Shown here in pieces: positions 16,253-23,618 of a stretch of 39,412 bases of DNA. The position numbers and the translations under genes are program-made. The notes below the pieces were generated by a model that saw only the letters and a list, made by a program, of their open reading frames with translations, had not been told where the DNA came from and made no database searches. The first letter of the stretch is position 1. Every line of letters begins with the position of its first letter. This DNA comes from an uncultured Bacilli bacterium (GTDB taxonomy: Bacteria; Bacillota_I; Bacilli_A; RF39; UBA660), in contig CAKOLD010000006.1 of NCBI GenBank assembly GCA_934096015.1, positions 1-39,412 on the forward strand, given 5' to 3'.

Positions 16253-17354
16253 ATAAATACCAGAGTTTTTCACCGTTTTTCATGACAGTTTTTATTATTC
16301 CACTTCCTAAACAATAATCGCCATCATAGATTACACAGGCTTGTCCTGGTGTAACGGATTTAATTTTTTGAGGATAGCTTACAATAATTTCATTATCTTT
16401 ATATGTTAAATAAACTTCTTCATCATTGCCTCGATAGCGGAATTTTGCAGTTGCTTTTTCTGGTCTAGAATCGTTATTAAAACAAAGATTATCAATTATG
16501 CATTCATCACTATAAAGGGTTTCTGGATCGTCTCCAAAGGCTACGTATAAAATATTTTTTTCTACATTTTTTCCAACTACAAAATGCTTTTTGGCATCTC
16601 CGCTTATTCCAACGTTTCTTCTTTGACCTATTGTGTAGTTCATTAAGCCAGAGTGTGTTCCTATTACTTTATTAGTATCTATATCTATAATGTCACCAGG
16701 ATTTGGTTTTAAATAATTACTGATAAATTTTTGATAATTTCTTTCTCCAATAAAGCAAATACCAGTTGAATCTTTTTTCTTGGCAGTTACTAAATTTAAT
16801 TTGTCTGCAAGTTTTCTAACTTCAGGTTTAGTAATATTTCCTAAAGGAAAGATTACGTTAGTTAATTGTTCTTTAGTTAATTGGGCTAAAAAATATGATT
16901 GATCTTTATTTAAGTCTTTAGCTCTTTTCAAATGACCATCAGTTACATTAGCATAGTGACCAGTAGCGATATAATCTGCACCTAATTTTTTAGCTTCTTT
17001 TATAAATAAATCAAATTTTATAAACTTATTACACATAAGATCTGGATTAGGGGTTCTACCTAATTTAAGTTCATTAAGAAAGTAAGTAAAAACATAATCC
17101 CAATATTCTTTTATAAAATCTACTCTGTGTAGCGGAATATCTAAAGTTTCACAAACTTTTAATGCATCATTATAATCTTGTTCTTGAGGACAAATATATT
17201 CATTTAAATTAGGATTTCCTAAAGTATCATTATTAACTAAACTATCCCAATTTCTCATAAATAGTCCTATTACTTCATATCCTTGTTCTTTTAATATATG
17301 AGCAGCTACAGAAGAATCAACTCCCCCACTCATACCTATTACTACTTTTTTCAT
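16251..17354 (-). CDS. mnmA: tRNA-specific 2-thiouridylase MnmA
   Basis: 367 residues. The PP-loop GMSGGVDSS (7-15) adenylates U34, and the two catalytic cysteines are Cys108 (MCNK) and Cys200 (TGICFIG). It makes s2U34 in Lys, Glu and Gln tRNAs with sulfur from a cysteine desulfurase relay. The start MKKVVIGMSGG agrees with the family; two further in-frame starts up to 9 bases upstream exist and the ribosome site is weak. It lies 30 bases after the SpoIIM-like gene and is probably co-transcribed with it. Confidence 0.94.
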   Translation of the reverse strand: MKKVVIGMSGGVDSSVAAHILKEQGYEVIGLFMRNWDSLVNNDTLGNPNLNEYICPQEQDYNDALKVCETLDIPLHRVDFIKEYWDYVFTYFLNELKLGRTPNPDLMCNKFIKFDLFIKEAKKLGADYIATGHYANVTDGHLKRAKDLNKDQSYFLAQLTKEQLTNVIFPLGNITKPEVRKLADKLNLVTAKKKDSTGICFIGERNYQKFISNYLKPNPGDIIDIDTNKVIGTHSGLMNYTIGQRRNVGISGDAKKHFVVGKNVEKNILYVAFGDDPETLYSDECIIDNLCFNNDSRPEKATAKFRYRGNDEEVYLTYKDNEIIVSYPQKIKSVTPGQACVIYDGDYCLGSGIIKTVMKNGEKLWYL

Positions 17355-17384
17355 AAACATCAACTCATGTCATATTATATCAAA

Positions 17385-17954
17385 TTATAATAAAAATTTA
17401 AATAATGAAAGTATTTTATTACCAAAAAAGTATGTTAATGTATTAAAAATTAAAAGAGCTACTAAACATATTAATATTTTACTAAAATAATTTAAATATA
17501 ATTCTCTTATACCTATATTTTCTTTTTTTAATAAAGAATTAATAATTTTTTTAATCATTTTATAAGATATATAATTTATATATATGAGAATTATTATAAA
17601 TAGTAATTTATTAATTATTATATATACTAAAGAATATATAACTCCAAATAGGCCATTTAAATGGAAATATGAGGCTATTGTAAAACCAATACTAACTAAC
17701 TCATAAAATAAATAAAAAGTAGTTAGAGGGTATAAAACTACTGTCAGAGAGCTTAATATAAAAAGTAATATTATTATTAAGTGAAAAATTAAGTTATTTT
17801 GTTTTGTATTAGCTAAATTATTTTGAATATTCATAAAGTATTCTATGATACTTTTTTTAGAATTACTATCAAGATTTAAATACATAATTATTCCTACTAA
17901 AATTCCTATTGTTAATAGTACTACAATGAATCTAAAATATTTGCTATGTTTCAC
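17385..17954 (-). CDS. spoIIM: SpoIIM-like membrane protein
   Basis: 189 residues with about five hydrophobic helices (12-31, 57-75, 79-97, 104-130, 157-180). The pattern matches clostridial SpoIIM as I recall it: first helix ending in a GxxxGxxM-type turn then NLDSNSKKSIIEYF, a middle helix with a GFTIASY stretch, then a glycine-rich turn (NGLFGVIYSL). SpoIIM with SpoIID and SpoIIP forms the DMP machine that thins septal peptidoglycan during engulfment, but the SpoIIM/DUF95 family also occurs in non-sporulating bacteria. It heads a probable operon with mnmA. The similarity is limited, so the symbol is tentative. Confidence 0.55.
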   Translation of the reverse strand: MKHSKYFRFIVVLLTIGILVGIIMYLNLDSNSKKSIIEYFMNIQNNLANTKQNNLIFHLIIILLFILSSLTVVLYPLTTFYLFYELVSIGFTIASYFHLNGLFGVIYSLVYIIINKLLFIIILIYINYISYKMIKKIINSLLKKENIGIRELYLNYFSKILICLVALLIFNTLTYFFGNKILSLFKFLL

Positions 17955-18033
17955 TTTATCACCTATTTAATTATATTAGGGTCTTTATTTATTATGATTA
18001 ATTATGTATAATTGTATTTATGAGGTGAAATTT

Positions 18034-18156
18034 ATGACTAAAAAGAAAAAGAACAAATCTGAAATTGGTAAAAAAATAATGGTATGGTTTTTATTATTTG
18101 TAATGGTTGGTAGTTTTTTTGCTAGTATTGCAGCATACCTTTTGTATTTAAAATAA
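18034..18156 (+). CDS. 40-residue single-helix membrane microprotein (DUF4044-like)
   Basis: An ATG preceded by GAGGTG (spacing 7) opens 40 codons: a Lys-rich lead (TKKKKNKSEIGKK) then one hydrophobic helix (about 14-38) with VWFLLFVMVGSFFASIAAYL. A short hairpin terminator follows the stop directly. The Lys-rich lead and the VW-L-M-G helix resemble the small DUF4044 family of Firmicutes. It is divergent from the SpoIIM-like gene, and a TATAAT box lies at 18007-18012. Real expression is likely from the ribosome site, promoter and terminator together; the function is unknown. Confidence 0.7.
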   Translation: MTKKKKNKSEIGKKIMVWFLLFVMVGSFFASIAAYLLYLK

Positions 18157-18173
18157 GACTAAGGTCTTTTTTT
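18155..18173 (+). terminator. Short terminator after the 40-residue microprotein gene
   Basis: AAGAC and GTCTT with a four-base loop, then a T run. The stem is only 5 bp and overlaps the stop codon. Confidence 0.55.
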
Positions 18174-18240
18174 ATTAGAAAAAACGTTTGTGATAAGTAA
18201 ATAAAAATAAATTTTGTAAAAAAGTTAACTTACAACAAAA

Positions 18241-18267
18241 AATGATAATGTATTGTTCATTATCATT
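18241..18267 (-). terminator. Perfect inverted repeat, probable minus-strand terminator
   Basis: AATGATAATG (18241-18250) and CATTATCATT (18258-18267) pair perfectly around 7 bases, and the minus strand continues with T. It could end transcripts from the HAD gene or the disrupted small gene. Its TGATAATG arms also look Fur-like, but the 7-base gap and isolated position argue against an operator. Confidence 0.5.
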
Positions 18268-18303
18268 ATATATTAAATAGTTGATACCTAAGTATACAAA
18301 ATA

Positions 18304-18332
18304 GCAAAAAAATCTAATTATTTAATAGATTT
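18304..18332 (-). terminator. Minus-strand terminator at the end of the disrupted small gene
   Basis: AAATCTA (18310-18316) and TAGATTT (18326-18332) enclose 9 bases that include the stop of the broken small gene. The minus strand continues with a T run. Confidence 0.5.
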
Positions 18333-18413
18333 AACAATTAAAACAACAACTATAGTGGCAATATTTTTAGGAGATTATGGTTGTTTTTGTTTGTCATTAT
18401 TAATACTATCCAT
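18318..18413 (-). pseudogene. Possible disrupted 31-residue small membrane peptide gene
   Basis: From the ATG at 18413 the frame reads MDSINNDKQKQP, then TAA at 18375-18377, then in the same frame SPKNIATIVVVLIVKSIK and TAA at 18318. Without the internal stop (one change from CAA or GAA) it would be a polar lead plus a single hydrophobic segment, the usual form of a holin-like or toxin-like peptide. A terminator hairpin contains the final stop. No clear ribosome site precedes the ATG, which fits decay, or chance. The family is not recognised. Confidence 0.3.
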
Positions 18414-18464
18414 TTTTATTTTTTAACTTCATAAATTTTAATAACACGTATTTTTTTATAAGCA

Positions 18465-19010
18465 CTAATCAATACATTCACTTATTTCTTTAATTAAATC
18501 TGTATGTTTTTCTACTTTTATTGTATTTATTCCTAATTGTTTTGCTGTATTAATGTTATCAATATTGTCATCAAGGAATAATAATTCTTTAGAATCAATG
18601 TTATATTTATTTAATAAATATTCATAAAAATCTGAATTGGGTTTTATTTTGTGTATCTCAGCAGATATAACTAAATCATCTAAGTAATCAATATTAAAAG
18701 ATTCCCCAATAAAATTTCTTACAAATGATAAATGATTTGTTGCTATAATAACTTTTACATTTTCATATTTTTCTTTAACTTTTTTAAATATTTCTCTATC
18801 TCTTACTTTATATAATTTGTCAATCAATGTTTCTGTAATATTCATAATTGTTGAATCTTTTTCAATAATTTTTCTTGCTTCAACTAAATAATCTGCATCA
18901 TTTAAATTTGGTCCAAACATTCTTTCCAATTTTTCCTCTATTTCTGATAATTCTATATCCTTTTCATTGACAAGTACGCCAACCAAATCAAATGCAACAA
19001 CTTTTATCAT
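18465..19010 (-). CDS. HAD-superfamily hydrolase
   Basis: 181 residues. Motif I FDLVGVLV has the nucleophile Asp8 but Val10 in place of the usual second Asp; motif II is IIATN (88-92); the Lys loop is HKIKP (120-124); motif IV is LFLDDNIDNI with Asp147-Asp148. A helical cap lies at about 15-80. The layout fits the HAD-IA phosphatase group, some of which also lack the second Asp (DxGNV type). Loss of that acid predicts weak or altered phosphatase activity. The ribosome site is strong (GGGAGG, spacing 6). It is the only gene on a transcript with a leader of about 180 bases. Substrate unknown. Confidence 0.75.
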   Translation of the reverse strand: MIKVVAFDLVGVLVNEKDIELSEIEEKLERMFGPNLNDADYLVEARKIIEKDSTIMNITETLIDKLYKVRDREIFKKVKEKYENVKVIIATNHLSFVRNFIGESFNIDYLDDLVISAEIHKIKPNSDFYEYLLNKYNIDSKELLFLDDNIDNINTAKQLGINTIKVEKHTDLIKEISECID

Positions 19011-19192
19011 TTTATTCCTCCCTAATTAAAATTTTCCAAGCTCTATAGTTTTTATATATTAACATAGTAATAAAAACTATGTTGTGTATATTTTTTCAAA
19101 AAAATAGGAACAAAAAGCATATAGTTTGCCTCACGTTCCAAATTTTTAACAATATACAATTTTTCATCTAATGGGCAAACTTCCCAAACTTT
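19011..19192 (-). promoter_or_regulatory. Long structured 5' leader of the HAD hydrolase gene
   Basis: About 180 bases between the predicted start and the ribosome site, gene-free. Going 5' to 3' on the minus strand: AGTTTGCC (19174-19181) can pair with GGCAAACT (19123-19130); the latter lies inside the loop of GGAAC/GTTCC (19135-19139 with 19108-19112), a pseudoknot-type crossing; a T run follows. Nearer the gene, AACATAG/CTATGTT (19077-19083 with 19061-19067) competes with ATAGTTTTTAT/ATAAAAACTAT (19070-19080 with 19045-19055). The overlapping alternatives suggest regulation in the leader, but I match no known riboswitch. Confidence 0.4.
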
Positions 19193-19198
19193 TCTTTT

Positions 19199-19227
19199 AT
19201 TTTATATTATTTTTTTGGTAACGTCAA
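19199..19227 (-). promoter_or_regulatory. Promoter of the HAD hydrolase gene
   Basis: Minus-strand TTGACG (19222-19227), a 17-base spacer and TAAAAT (19199-19204) place the start near 19192. The stretch 19228-19373 upstream holds no gene that I can see. Confidence 0.55.
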
Positions 19228-19373
19228 TATGTATTTAAATCAGTCTACTTTAATTTCAAAATCAACTTTATTTTGTTTTCATAGTTTAGTTCAGGATGGT
19301 TAATTATAATATAGTTAAATAATCTTTTTATTCGAAGTATCTAGTGATATATTCTTTTTTATTTTATTATAAC

Positions 19374-19407
19374 AAAAAAATGTAGACACTTTTTTAATGT
19401 CTACATT
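19374..19407 (-). terminator. Terminator of the rpsU-yqeY unit
   Basis: AATGTAGACA and TGTCTACATT (19379-19388 and 19398-19407) form a perfect 10-bp stem, followed on the minus strand by T7. Confidence 0.88.
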
Positions 19408-19431
19408 TATCTTACTATTTCAATAATCACT

Positions 19432-19869
19432 TTAATTTAACTTGTCTTTAACTATTTTACTTACTAGAGTCATATCAGCTCTAGAACCAACTGATTCTTT
19501 AACTTGTTTAATGACTTTACCCATATCTTTAATAGAAGTGGCATTTAGTTCAGTAATTGTATCATCAATTACTTTTTCTAATTCAGCTTCACTTAGTTCT
19601 TCTGGAAGATATTTACTTAATATATCAATTTCTTTTTGTAAGTCATTAGCTAAATCAGTACGATTATATTTTTGATATTCTTCTAAAGATGATGTTCTAA
19701 TTTTAACTTGTTTCTTTATTACTGCGATAATTTCATCATCAGTTAATTCACTCTTTTTATTAATAGTTTCACTTTGAATTGCACTTTTTAGCATTCTAAG
19801 TACTGATGTTAAGAACTTATCGTGGTTTTTCATCGCACTAACTAAATCATTTTTAATTTGTTCATTCAT
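19432..19869 (-). CDS. yqeY: GatB/YqeY domain protein
   Basis: 145 residues, the normal size. Opens MNEQIKNDLVSAMKNHDK and carries the YqeY-family core with LRMLKSAIQ, SRADMTLVSKIVKDKL at the end and the helical bundle found at the C terminus of GatB. It is thought to bind tRNA or assist amidotransfer; its exact role is unknown. The upstream in-frame GTG at 19878 forms part of the ribosome site AGGTGA, so ATG 19869 is chosen (spacing 6). It starts 9 bases after the rpsU stop, the usual rpsU-yqeY pairing. Confidence 0.9.
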   Translation of the reverse strand: MNEQIKNDLVSAMKNHDKFLTSVLRMLKSAIQSETINKKSELTDDEIIAVIKKQVKIRTSSLEEYQKYNRTDLANDLQKEIDILSKYLPEELSEAELEKVIDDTITELNATSIKDMGKVIKQVKESVGSRADMTLVSKIVKDKLN

Positions 19870-19878
19870 TAATATCAC

Positions 19879-20070
19879 CTAGTCGTTTCTTTTTCTTCTT
19901 TTACGAGAATTCTTTATCATTTCTTTTTTCTCATTACGTCTTTTAACTCCAGGTTTTTCATAATGTTTGTGTTTTTTTATTTCAGAAGGGACACCGCTTT
20001 TGGCAACTTTCATTTTAAATCTTTTTAAAGCTCCATCTACATTACCATTTCTTACTTCAACTTTAGTCAT
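19879..20070 (-). CDS. rpsU: 30S ribosomal protein S21
   Basis: 63 residues beginning MTKVEVRNGNVDGALKRFK, with a very basic C terminus (NSRKRRKRND). It sits near the mRNA 3'-anti-SD region of the small subunit and takes part in initiation. The reading frame is open 60 bases further upstream, but the ATG at 20070 has an excellent ribosome site (GGGAGGGAG) and the family start. It has its own strong promoter and is followed by yqeY. Confidence 0.95.
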   Translation of the reverse strand: MTKVEVRNGNVDGALKRFKMKVAKSGVPSEIKKHKHYEKPGVKRRNEKKEMIKNSRKRRKRND

Positions 20071-20098
20071 AATCTCCCTCCCTTCATTTACCTCAATT

Positions 20099-20127
20099 AT
20101 TATAACAAGTTTTATAAGTTGTTTCAA
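20099..20127 (-). promoter_or_regulatory. Promoter of rpsU-yqeY
   Basis: Minus-strand TTGAAA (20122-20127), a 17-base spacer ending TGT, and TATAAT (20099-20104). The TGn before the -10 makes it an extended -10 promoter. Confidence 0.7.
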
Positions 20128-20193
20128 CAATTTGTTTAAAAAAATTAAAACTTTTTGTATCCTTTTTTGAGTTTTATTAATTTTTTATCTCTT

Positions 20194-20220
20194 AAAAAAA
20201 ACATAGTTTTTCTATGTTTT
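20194..20220 (-). terminator. Terminator of the glycerophosphodiesterase gene
   Basis: AAAACATAG (20198-20206) and CTATGTTTT (20212-20220) form a 9-bp stem with a T loop, followed on the minus strand by T. Confidence 0.8.
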
Positions 20221-20287
20221 AATCTATTTTGTAAGATTTTAAATAAATATCATTTATTATATCAATTAGATAGTGGGAATAAAATAG

Positions 20288-20932
20288 CTATTTATTAACT
20301 ATATAATTTAAGTTTTTATTAAGATAATCATTATGTAATTTAGAGTAATTATCTATTCCACAAAGAAATAATTCTTTTTTTAATTTAGTAAATTTATCTA
20401 GAACGTTTTTATTATAAAACTTATAGTGTATTATATAAAAATCATATAAGTTATAATCAATATTACTATTTAATAAATAATTAATAAGTCCTTTTTTATA
20501 AGGAAGATTTTTTATTGAGTTTAAGTGTTCCTTAGAAAAACTAATAAACATTATATTATTGGTTTTATTATATTTTAAAACTTTATTTAGTTCTTCTTCT
20601 TGAAACTTTTCTTTTAATTCTATTAAAATATTAGTTTTTTTTAAATTAAGTAAAACGTCTTTTAATAAGGGGATTTTAGCTTTATATTTTTTAGTTCCAA
20701 AATTAGCTTTTTTTAATTCTTTGTATGTTTTATTTTTTATATATCCAGATTTATTACTGGTTCTATTTATAAAAGGATCGTGTAACACTACTATTTTATT
20801 ATCTTTAGTCTTTCTAATGTCAAGTTCAACTCCATCATAGTTATTTCTAACAGCATTTAAAAATGCGGGTAAAGTATTTTCCTTTATGTTTTTATTAGTT
20901 AGTCCTCTATGTGCAATTATTATAAAAACCAC
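20288..20932 (-). CDS. Glycerophosphodiester phosphodiesterase (GDPD family), unusual start
   Basis: 214 residues. The TIM-barrel GDPD family is recognised by AHRG at 7-10 (catalytic His), ENTLPAF, GVELDIRKT (metal acids) and HDPFINRTS. It splits glycerophosphodiesters to sn-glycerol-3-phosphate and an alcohol. It is shorter than most family members (about 240-260). The only standard start before the catalytic motif is GTG at 20932, but this GTG lies inside the sole ribosome-like site (AGGTGG). Five bases after that site, where ATG would be expected, is ATA (20921-20923). The AGGTGG in turn is part of the upstream gene's terminator stem. The coding frame is otherwise intact. Start uncertain; enzyme family likely. 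Confidence 0.8.
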   Translation of the reverse strand: MVFIIIAHRGLTNKNIKENTLPAFLNAVRNNYDGVELDIRKTKDNKIVVLHDPFINRTSNKSGYIKNKTYKELKKANFGTKKYKAKIPLLKDVLLNLKKTNILIELKEKFQEEELNKVLKYNKTNNIMFISFSKEHLNSIKNLPYKKGLINYLLNSNIDYNLYDFYIIHYKFYNKNVLDKFTKLKKELFLCGIDNYSKLHNDYLNKNLNYIVNK

Positions 20933-20956
20933 CTAATAAATTATATTAGATGGTTT
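20924..20956 (-). terminator. Terminator of the cadherin-like gene, overlapping the gdpD ribosome site
   Basis: On the minus strand AAACCATCTAAT (20945-20956) pairs with ATTAGGTGGTTT (20926-20937), 12 bp with one G-U pair, loop of 7, then T5. The 3' arm contains the AGGTGG before gdpD. Confidence 0.75.
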
Positions 20957-20962
20957 GATATT

Positions 20963-22429
20963 TTATAAATCTTTTAATTCTATTTCTTTAGTTTTCATTA
21001 AATCTTCTAAGGCATCATCTACGCTTGGTTTAATTTTTGGCTTGATGATTTCAGGTTCTTGTTCAGAAACTGATTCTTCGTCAACAGGATCTAATAAGTC
21101 ATTTTCTAGAGGATCTTTTTCTGATTCTGCTAATTCTGTTTCTTCACTTTCTTCGTCTTCTTCGGGATCAACTATTAAATTTTTTAATTTTTCTCCCTTG
21201 CTTGATTTATTGTTTTTATCATTTTTGTCATTTTTATCGGTTTTATTTTTTTTCTTTTTAAATAATAAGAACCAGCTTCCAACTATAATAGCAAGACCTA
21301 CAACTGATAAAAGTATGATTAACCAAACTTTATTAGTTTTTTTCTTTTCTATTTTTTGTTCACTTTTTGTTTCATCCTTATCACAATCTTCTTTTTCAGG
21401 ATCACAAATATCTTCTCTAGTAACTACAATTGTATAAACTTGCTTGCTTTTTGAATCACTACTAGTGACTGTTATTGTAATGGTATTTTCACCATCTTTT
21501 AATTTGTCAGCACCTTTAATTTCTATAGTGGCTTTAGGATCTTCTAGAGTATAATTTATTTCTAGTTTTTCTACATCTTTATCTACTTTAGCAGTATAAT
21601 CATTTAAAAGAGAATCAAATTTAGGACTAATTGCAACATCTTTTATTGATAAATCTTTTAAATAAGCACTTGGTTGTTCTATTTCTCCTCTATATACTGT
21701 AAAAGTATATTCATTACTATTTTTTTGATCTTGTGAATCAGTAACTATTTTAATAATGTTTGCTCCTTCTTCTAAAAGGATTTTATTGTTTTTAGTTTGA
21801 GATACTGAGCAATTTTCTTTACAAGTATAGGTAAATGTACAATTATCACAAGTTGGATTAAAAGTTATACTGTTTATTGTATCTTTGATTCCAGTAATTG
21901 TATAATTTCTTTCTCCTTCTTGGAATGCTGGACTTAGAGTTCCAACACTTATTGTTAAACCAGTTATATTAGCATTACTACTTAGTTTTGGTTGAGTGGT
22001 TGCAGGTTCTGTTACTTTTCCTGCTAAACTTACAGCATTTGTTGTTACTGTATTAAGACCATTTGCGACTGCAGTTAGAGTTAAATTATCTATTTGATTT
22101 TGAGTCGTATTTGATAATGTAATAGTTGCAATTTTAATTTCTTTATTTGCATCAATATTAATATTACTGCATCCGTTTCCATCACAGCTGGCATCAACAT
22201 TATCTGCTTTAGTAATTACTTTTGTTGCATAGGGATTACTTGCAGTGACAGTTACAGATAAGCCACTAACAGCGTCTGTAGTATTTACATATAATTCATA
22301 TTTTGCTTCAGTTGATGTAGTACTTACGCTTTGTAATTTTATTTCAGATGCAAAAACATTGGTTGCTCCAAAAAGAGTTCCTGCTGCTATTGTAGATAAC
22401 AATAATTTATTAATTTTATTAAACTTCAT
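20963..22429 (-). CDS. Membrane-anchored surface protein with cohesin-like and cadherin-like domains
   Basis: 488 residues. A signal peptide (1-28, ending NVFAS) is followed by a cohesin-like beta region (about 29-135), two cadherin-like beta-sandwich domains (about 150-248, with Cys residues 194, 197, 203 and 207, and 255-338), a Lys/Glu/Asp linker, a membrane helix (367-390), then a Lys/Asp-rich and Glu-rich cytoplasmic tail of about 100 residues. The second cadherin-like domain (KDVEKL...KLKDGENTI) closely resembles the first in the plus-strand protein at 3449-4828. It is probably a surface scaffold or adhesin. The ribosome site GAGGAG precedes the ATG by a slightly long gap. Confidence 0.7.
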   Translation of the reverse strand: MKFNKINKLLLSTIAAGTLFGATNVFASEIKLQSVSTTSTEAKYELYVNTTDAVSGLSVTVTASNPYATKVITKADNVDASCDGNGCSNINIDANKEIKIATITLSNTTQNQIDNLTLTAVANGLNTVTTNAVSLAGKVTEPATTQPKLSSNANITGLTISVGTLSPAFQEGERNYTITGIKDTINSITFNPTCDNCTFTYTCKENCSVSQTKNNKILLEEGANIIKIVTDSQDQKNSNEYTFTVYRGEIEQPSAYLKDLSIKDVAISPKFDSLLNDYTAKVDKDVEKLEINYTLEDPKATIEIKGADKLKDGENTITITVTSSDSKSKQVYTIVVTREDICDPEKEDCDKDETKSEQKIEKKKTNKVWLIILLSVVGLAIIVGSWFLLFKKKKNKTDKNDKNDKNNKSSKGEKLKNLIVDPEEDEESEETELAESEKDPLENDLLDPVDEESVSEQEPEIIKPKIKPSVDDALEDLMKTKEIELKDL

Positions 22430-22494
22430 TTTTTTATCTCCTCTTTATTATATATAATTTAATTTTAGCATAAAGACCAAAAAATGCAAGATAT

Positions 22495-22541
22495 AAAAAA
22501 ACTAATATTTTTATTAATATTAGCATTTCTATATTAGTTTT
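22495..22541 (-). terminator. Terminator of hemW
   Basis: AAAACTAATAT (22498-22508) and ATATTAGTTTT (22531-22541) pair, with a nested alternative CTAATATT/AATATTAG. The minus strand continues with T. Confidence 0.65.
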
Positions 22542-23611
22542 AATAATATTTCGTTCATGACATAAATCTTTTCGGGATTTATGTATACATAACCATCTTT
22601 ATAAATTAATTCTTTATTTTTTATTAGTGGTTTTATAGGAAATACTTCTTGAAGATTAACTTCATATTTATCAAAAAAATGTTTTAAATTAATTCCTTCT
22701 ATTTTTCTAAGCCCAAGCATTACTTCATTTTCCATTTCTTCTTGTTTGGAAAGAAGTTTTTCATGTAATCTAAAGTGTTTTTTATTGTATTCATTTATAT
22801 TTCTAGTATTTTCATAACGAAATCCTTCTATATAACCATGAGCTCCTAATCCAAAACCATAATATTCCTCATTATTCCAATAAGTAAGATTATGAAGAGA
22901 TTTAGAATTTTCTAAAGCAAAGTTACTTATTTCATAGTGTTCAAATTTATTTTTCTTTAATTTTTTTATAATGTAGTCATACATTTTTACTTCTAAATCT
23001 TCTGGAGGTAAGTCTAACTCTTGATTTGATATTTTTGTGTGGCTTTCTAAAATTAAAGAATATGTACTTACATGAGTTGGTTTAAGTTTTAATATTTTGT
23101 TTAGATCTTGTTTTAACGTATTAAAAGTTTCATTTGGTAAAGCATACATTAGATCAAGATTAATATTATTTATTCCTAGAGATCTAATTAAGTTTATTTT
23201 TTCTTCAGTATCTTTAAAGTCTGCAGTTCTTTCCATGAATTTAAGGTTATCTTTATTAAATGATTGGATGCCAATACTTAATCTATTTACTTGATTTTTT
23301 ACTAAAGTTTTTATTAAAGATTCAGTTATATCTGTTATATTACATTCGAAAGTAAATTCTTTTAAGTTAGTTTTATTTATATTATTGAGTATATTAAATA
23401 GTTTTATTAATTGTTCTTTATTTAATGATGATGGTGTTCCTCCACCTATATATATAGTTTCTACTGGTTCATTATTGTAGTATTCTTCAATTTCATTTTC
23501 TAAAGATTCTAAGTATTGATTTACTAGTTCATCATTATAGAGTATTTTAGAAAAATCACAATAAGAACATATGTGTTTGCAGAAAGGAATATGTATATAA
23601 AGAGCTTTCAT
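22529..23611 (-). CDS. hemW: HemW, radical-SAM haem chaperone (HemN-like)
   Basis: 360 residues. The radical SAM cluster motif is C11-x3-C15-x2-C18 (FCKHICSYCDF), followed by IYIGGGTPSSL for SAM binding. HemW is often annotated as oxygen-independent coproporphyrinogen oxidase, but the short form lacking the N-terminal HemN extension and paired with lepA is HemW, a haem-binding protein. It starts 7 bases after the lepA stop with an AGGTGG ribosome site, the classic lepA-hemW operon. Whether the cell makes or imports haem cannot be told here. Confidence 0.9.
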   Translation of the reverse strand: MKALYIHIPFCKHICSYCDFSKILYNDELVNQYLESLENEIEEYYNNEPVETIYIGGGTPSSLNKEQLIKLFNILNNINKTNLKEFTFECNITDITESLIKTLVKNQVNRLSIGIQSFNKDNLKFMERTADFKDTEEKINLIRSLGINNINLDLMYALPNETFNTLKQDLNKILKLKPTHVSTYSLILESHTKISNQELDLPPEDLEVKMYDYIIKKLKKNKFEHYEISNFALENSKSLHNLTYWNNEEYYGFGLGAHGYIEGFRYENTRNINEYNKKHFRLHEKLLSKQEEMENEVMLGLRKIEGINLKHFFDKYEVNLQEVFPIKPLIKNKELIYKDGYVYINPEKIYVMNEILLKLI

Positions 23612-23618
23612 AATCCAC

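Noticed and set aside
18241..18267. Fur-like operator from TGATAATG arms
   Set aside because: The arms are separated by 7 bases, the site is not upstream of a nearby gene, and a minus-strand T run makes a terminator the simpler reading.
19011..19192. T-box riboswitch in the HAD leader
   Set aside because: No T-box antiterminator sequence and the gene is not a synthetase, transporter or amino-acid gene.
20955..21437. 160-residue Ser/Phe-rich plus-strand ORF
   Set aside because: Antisense shadow of the acidic tail and membrane region of the cadherin-like protein; no ribosome site and unnatural Ser runs.
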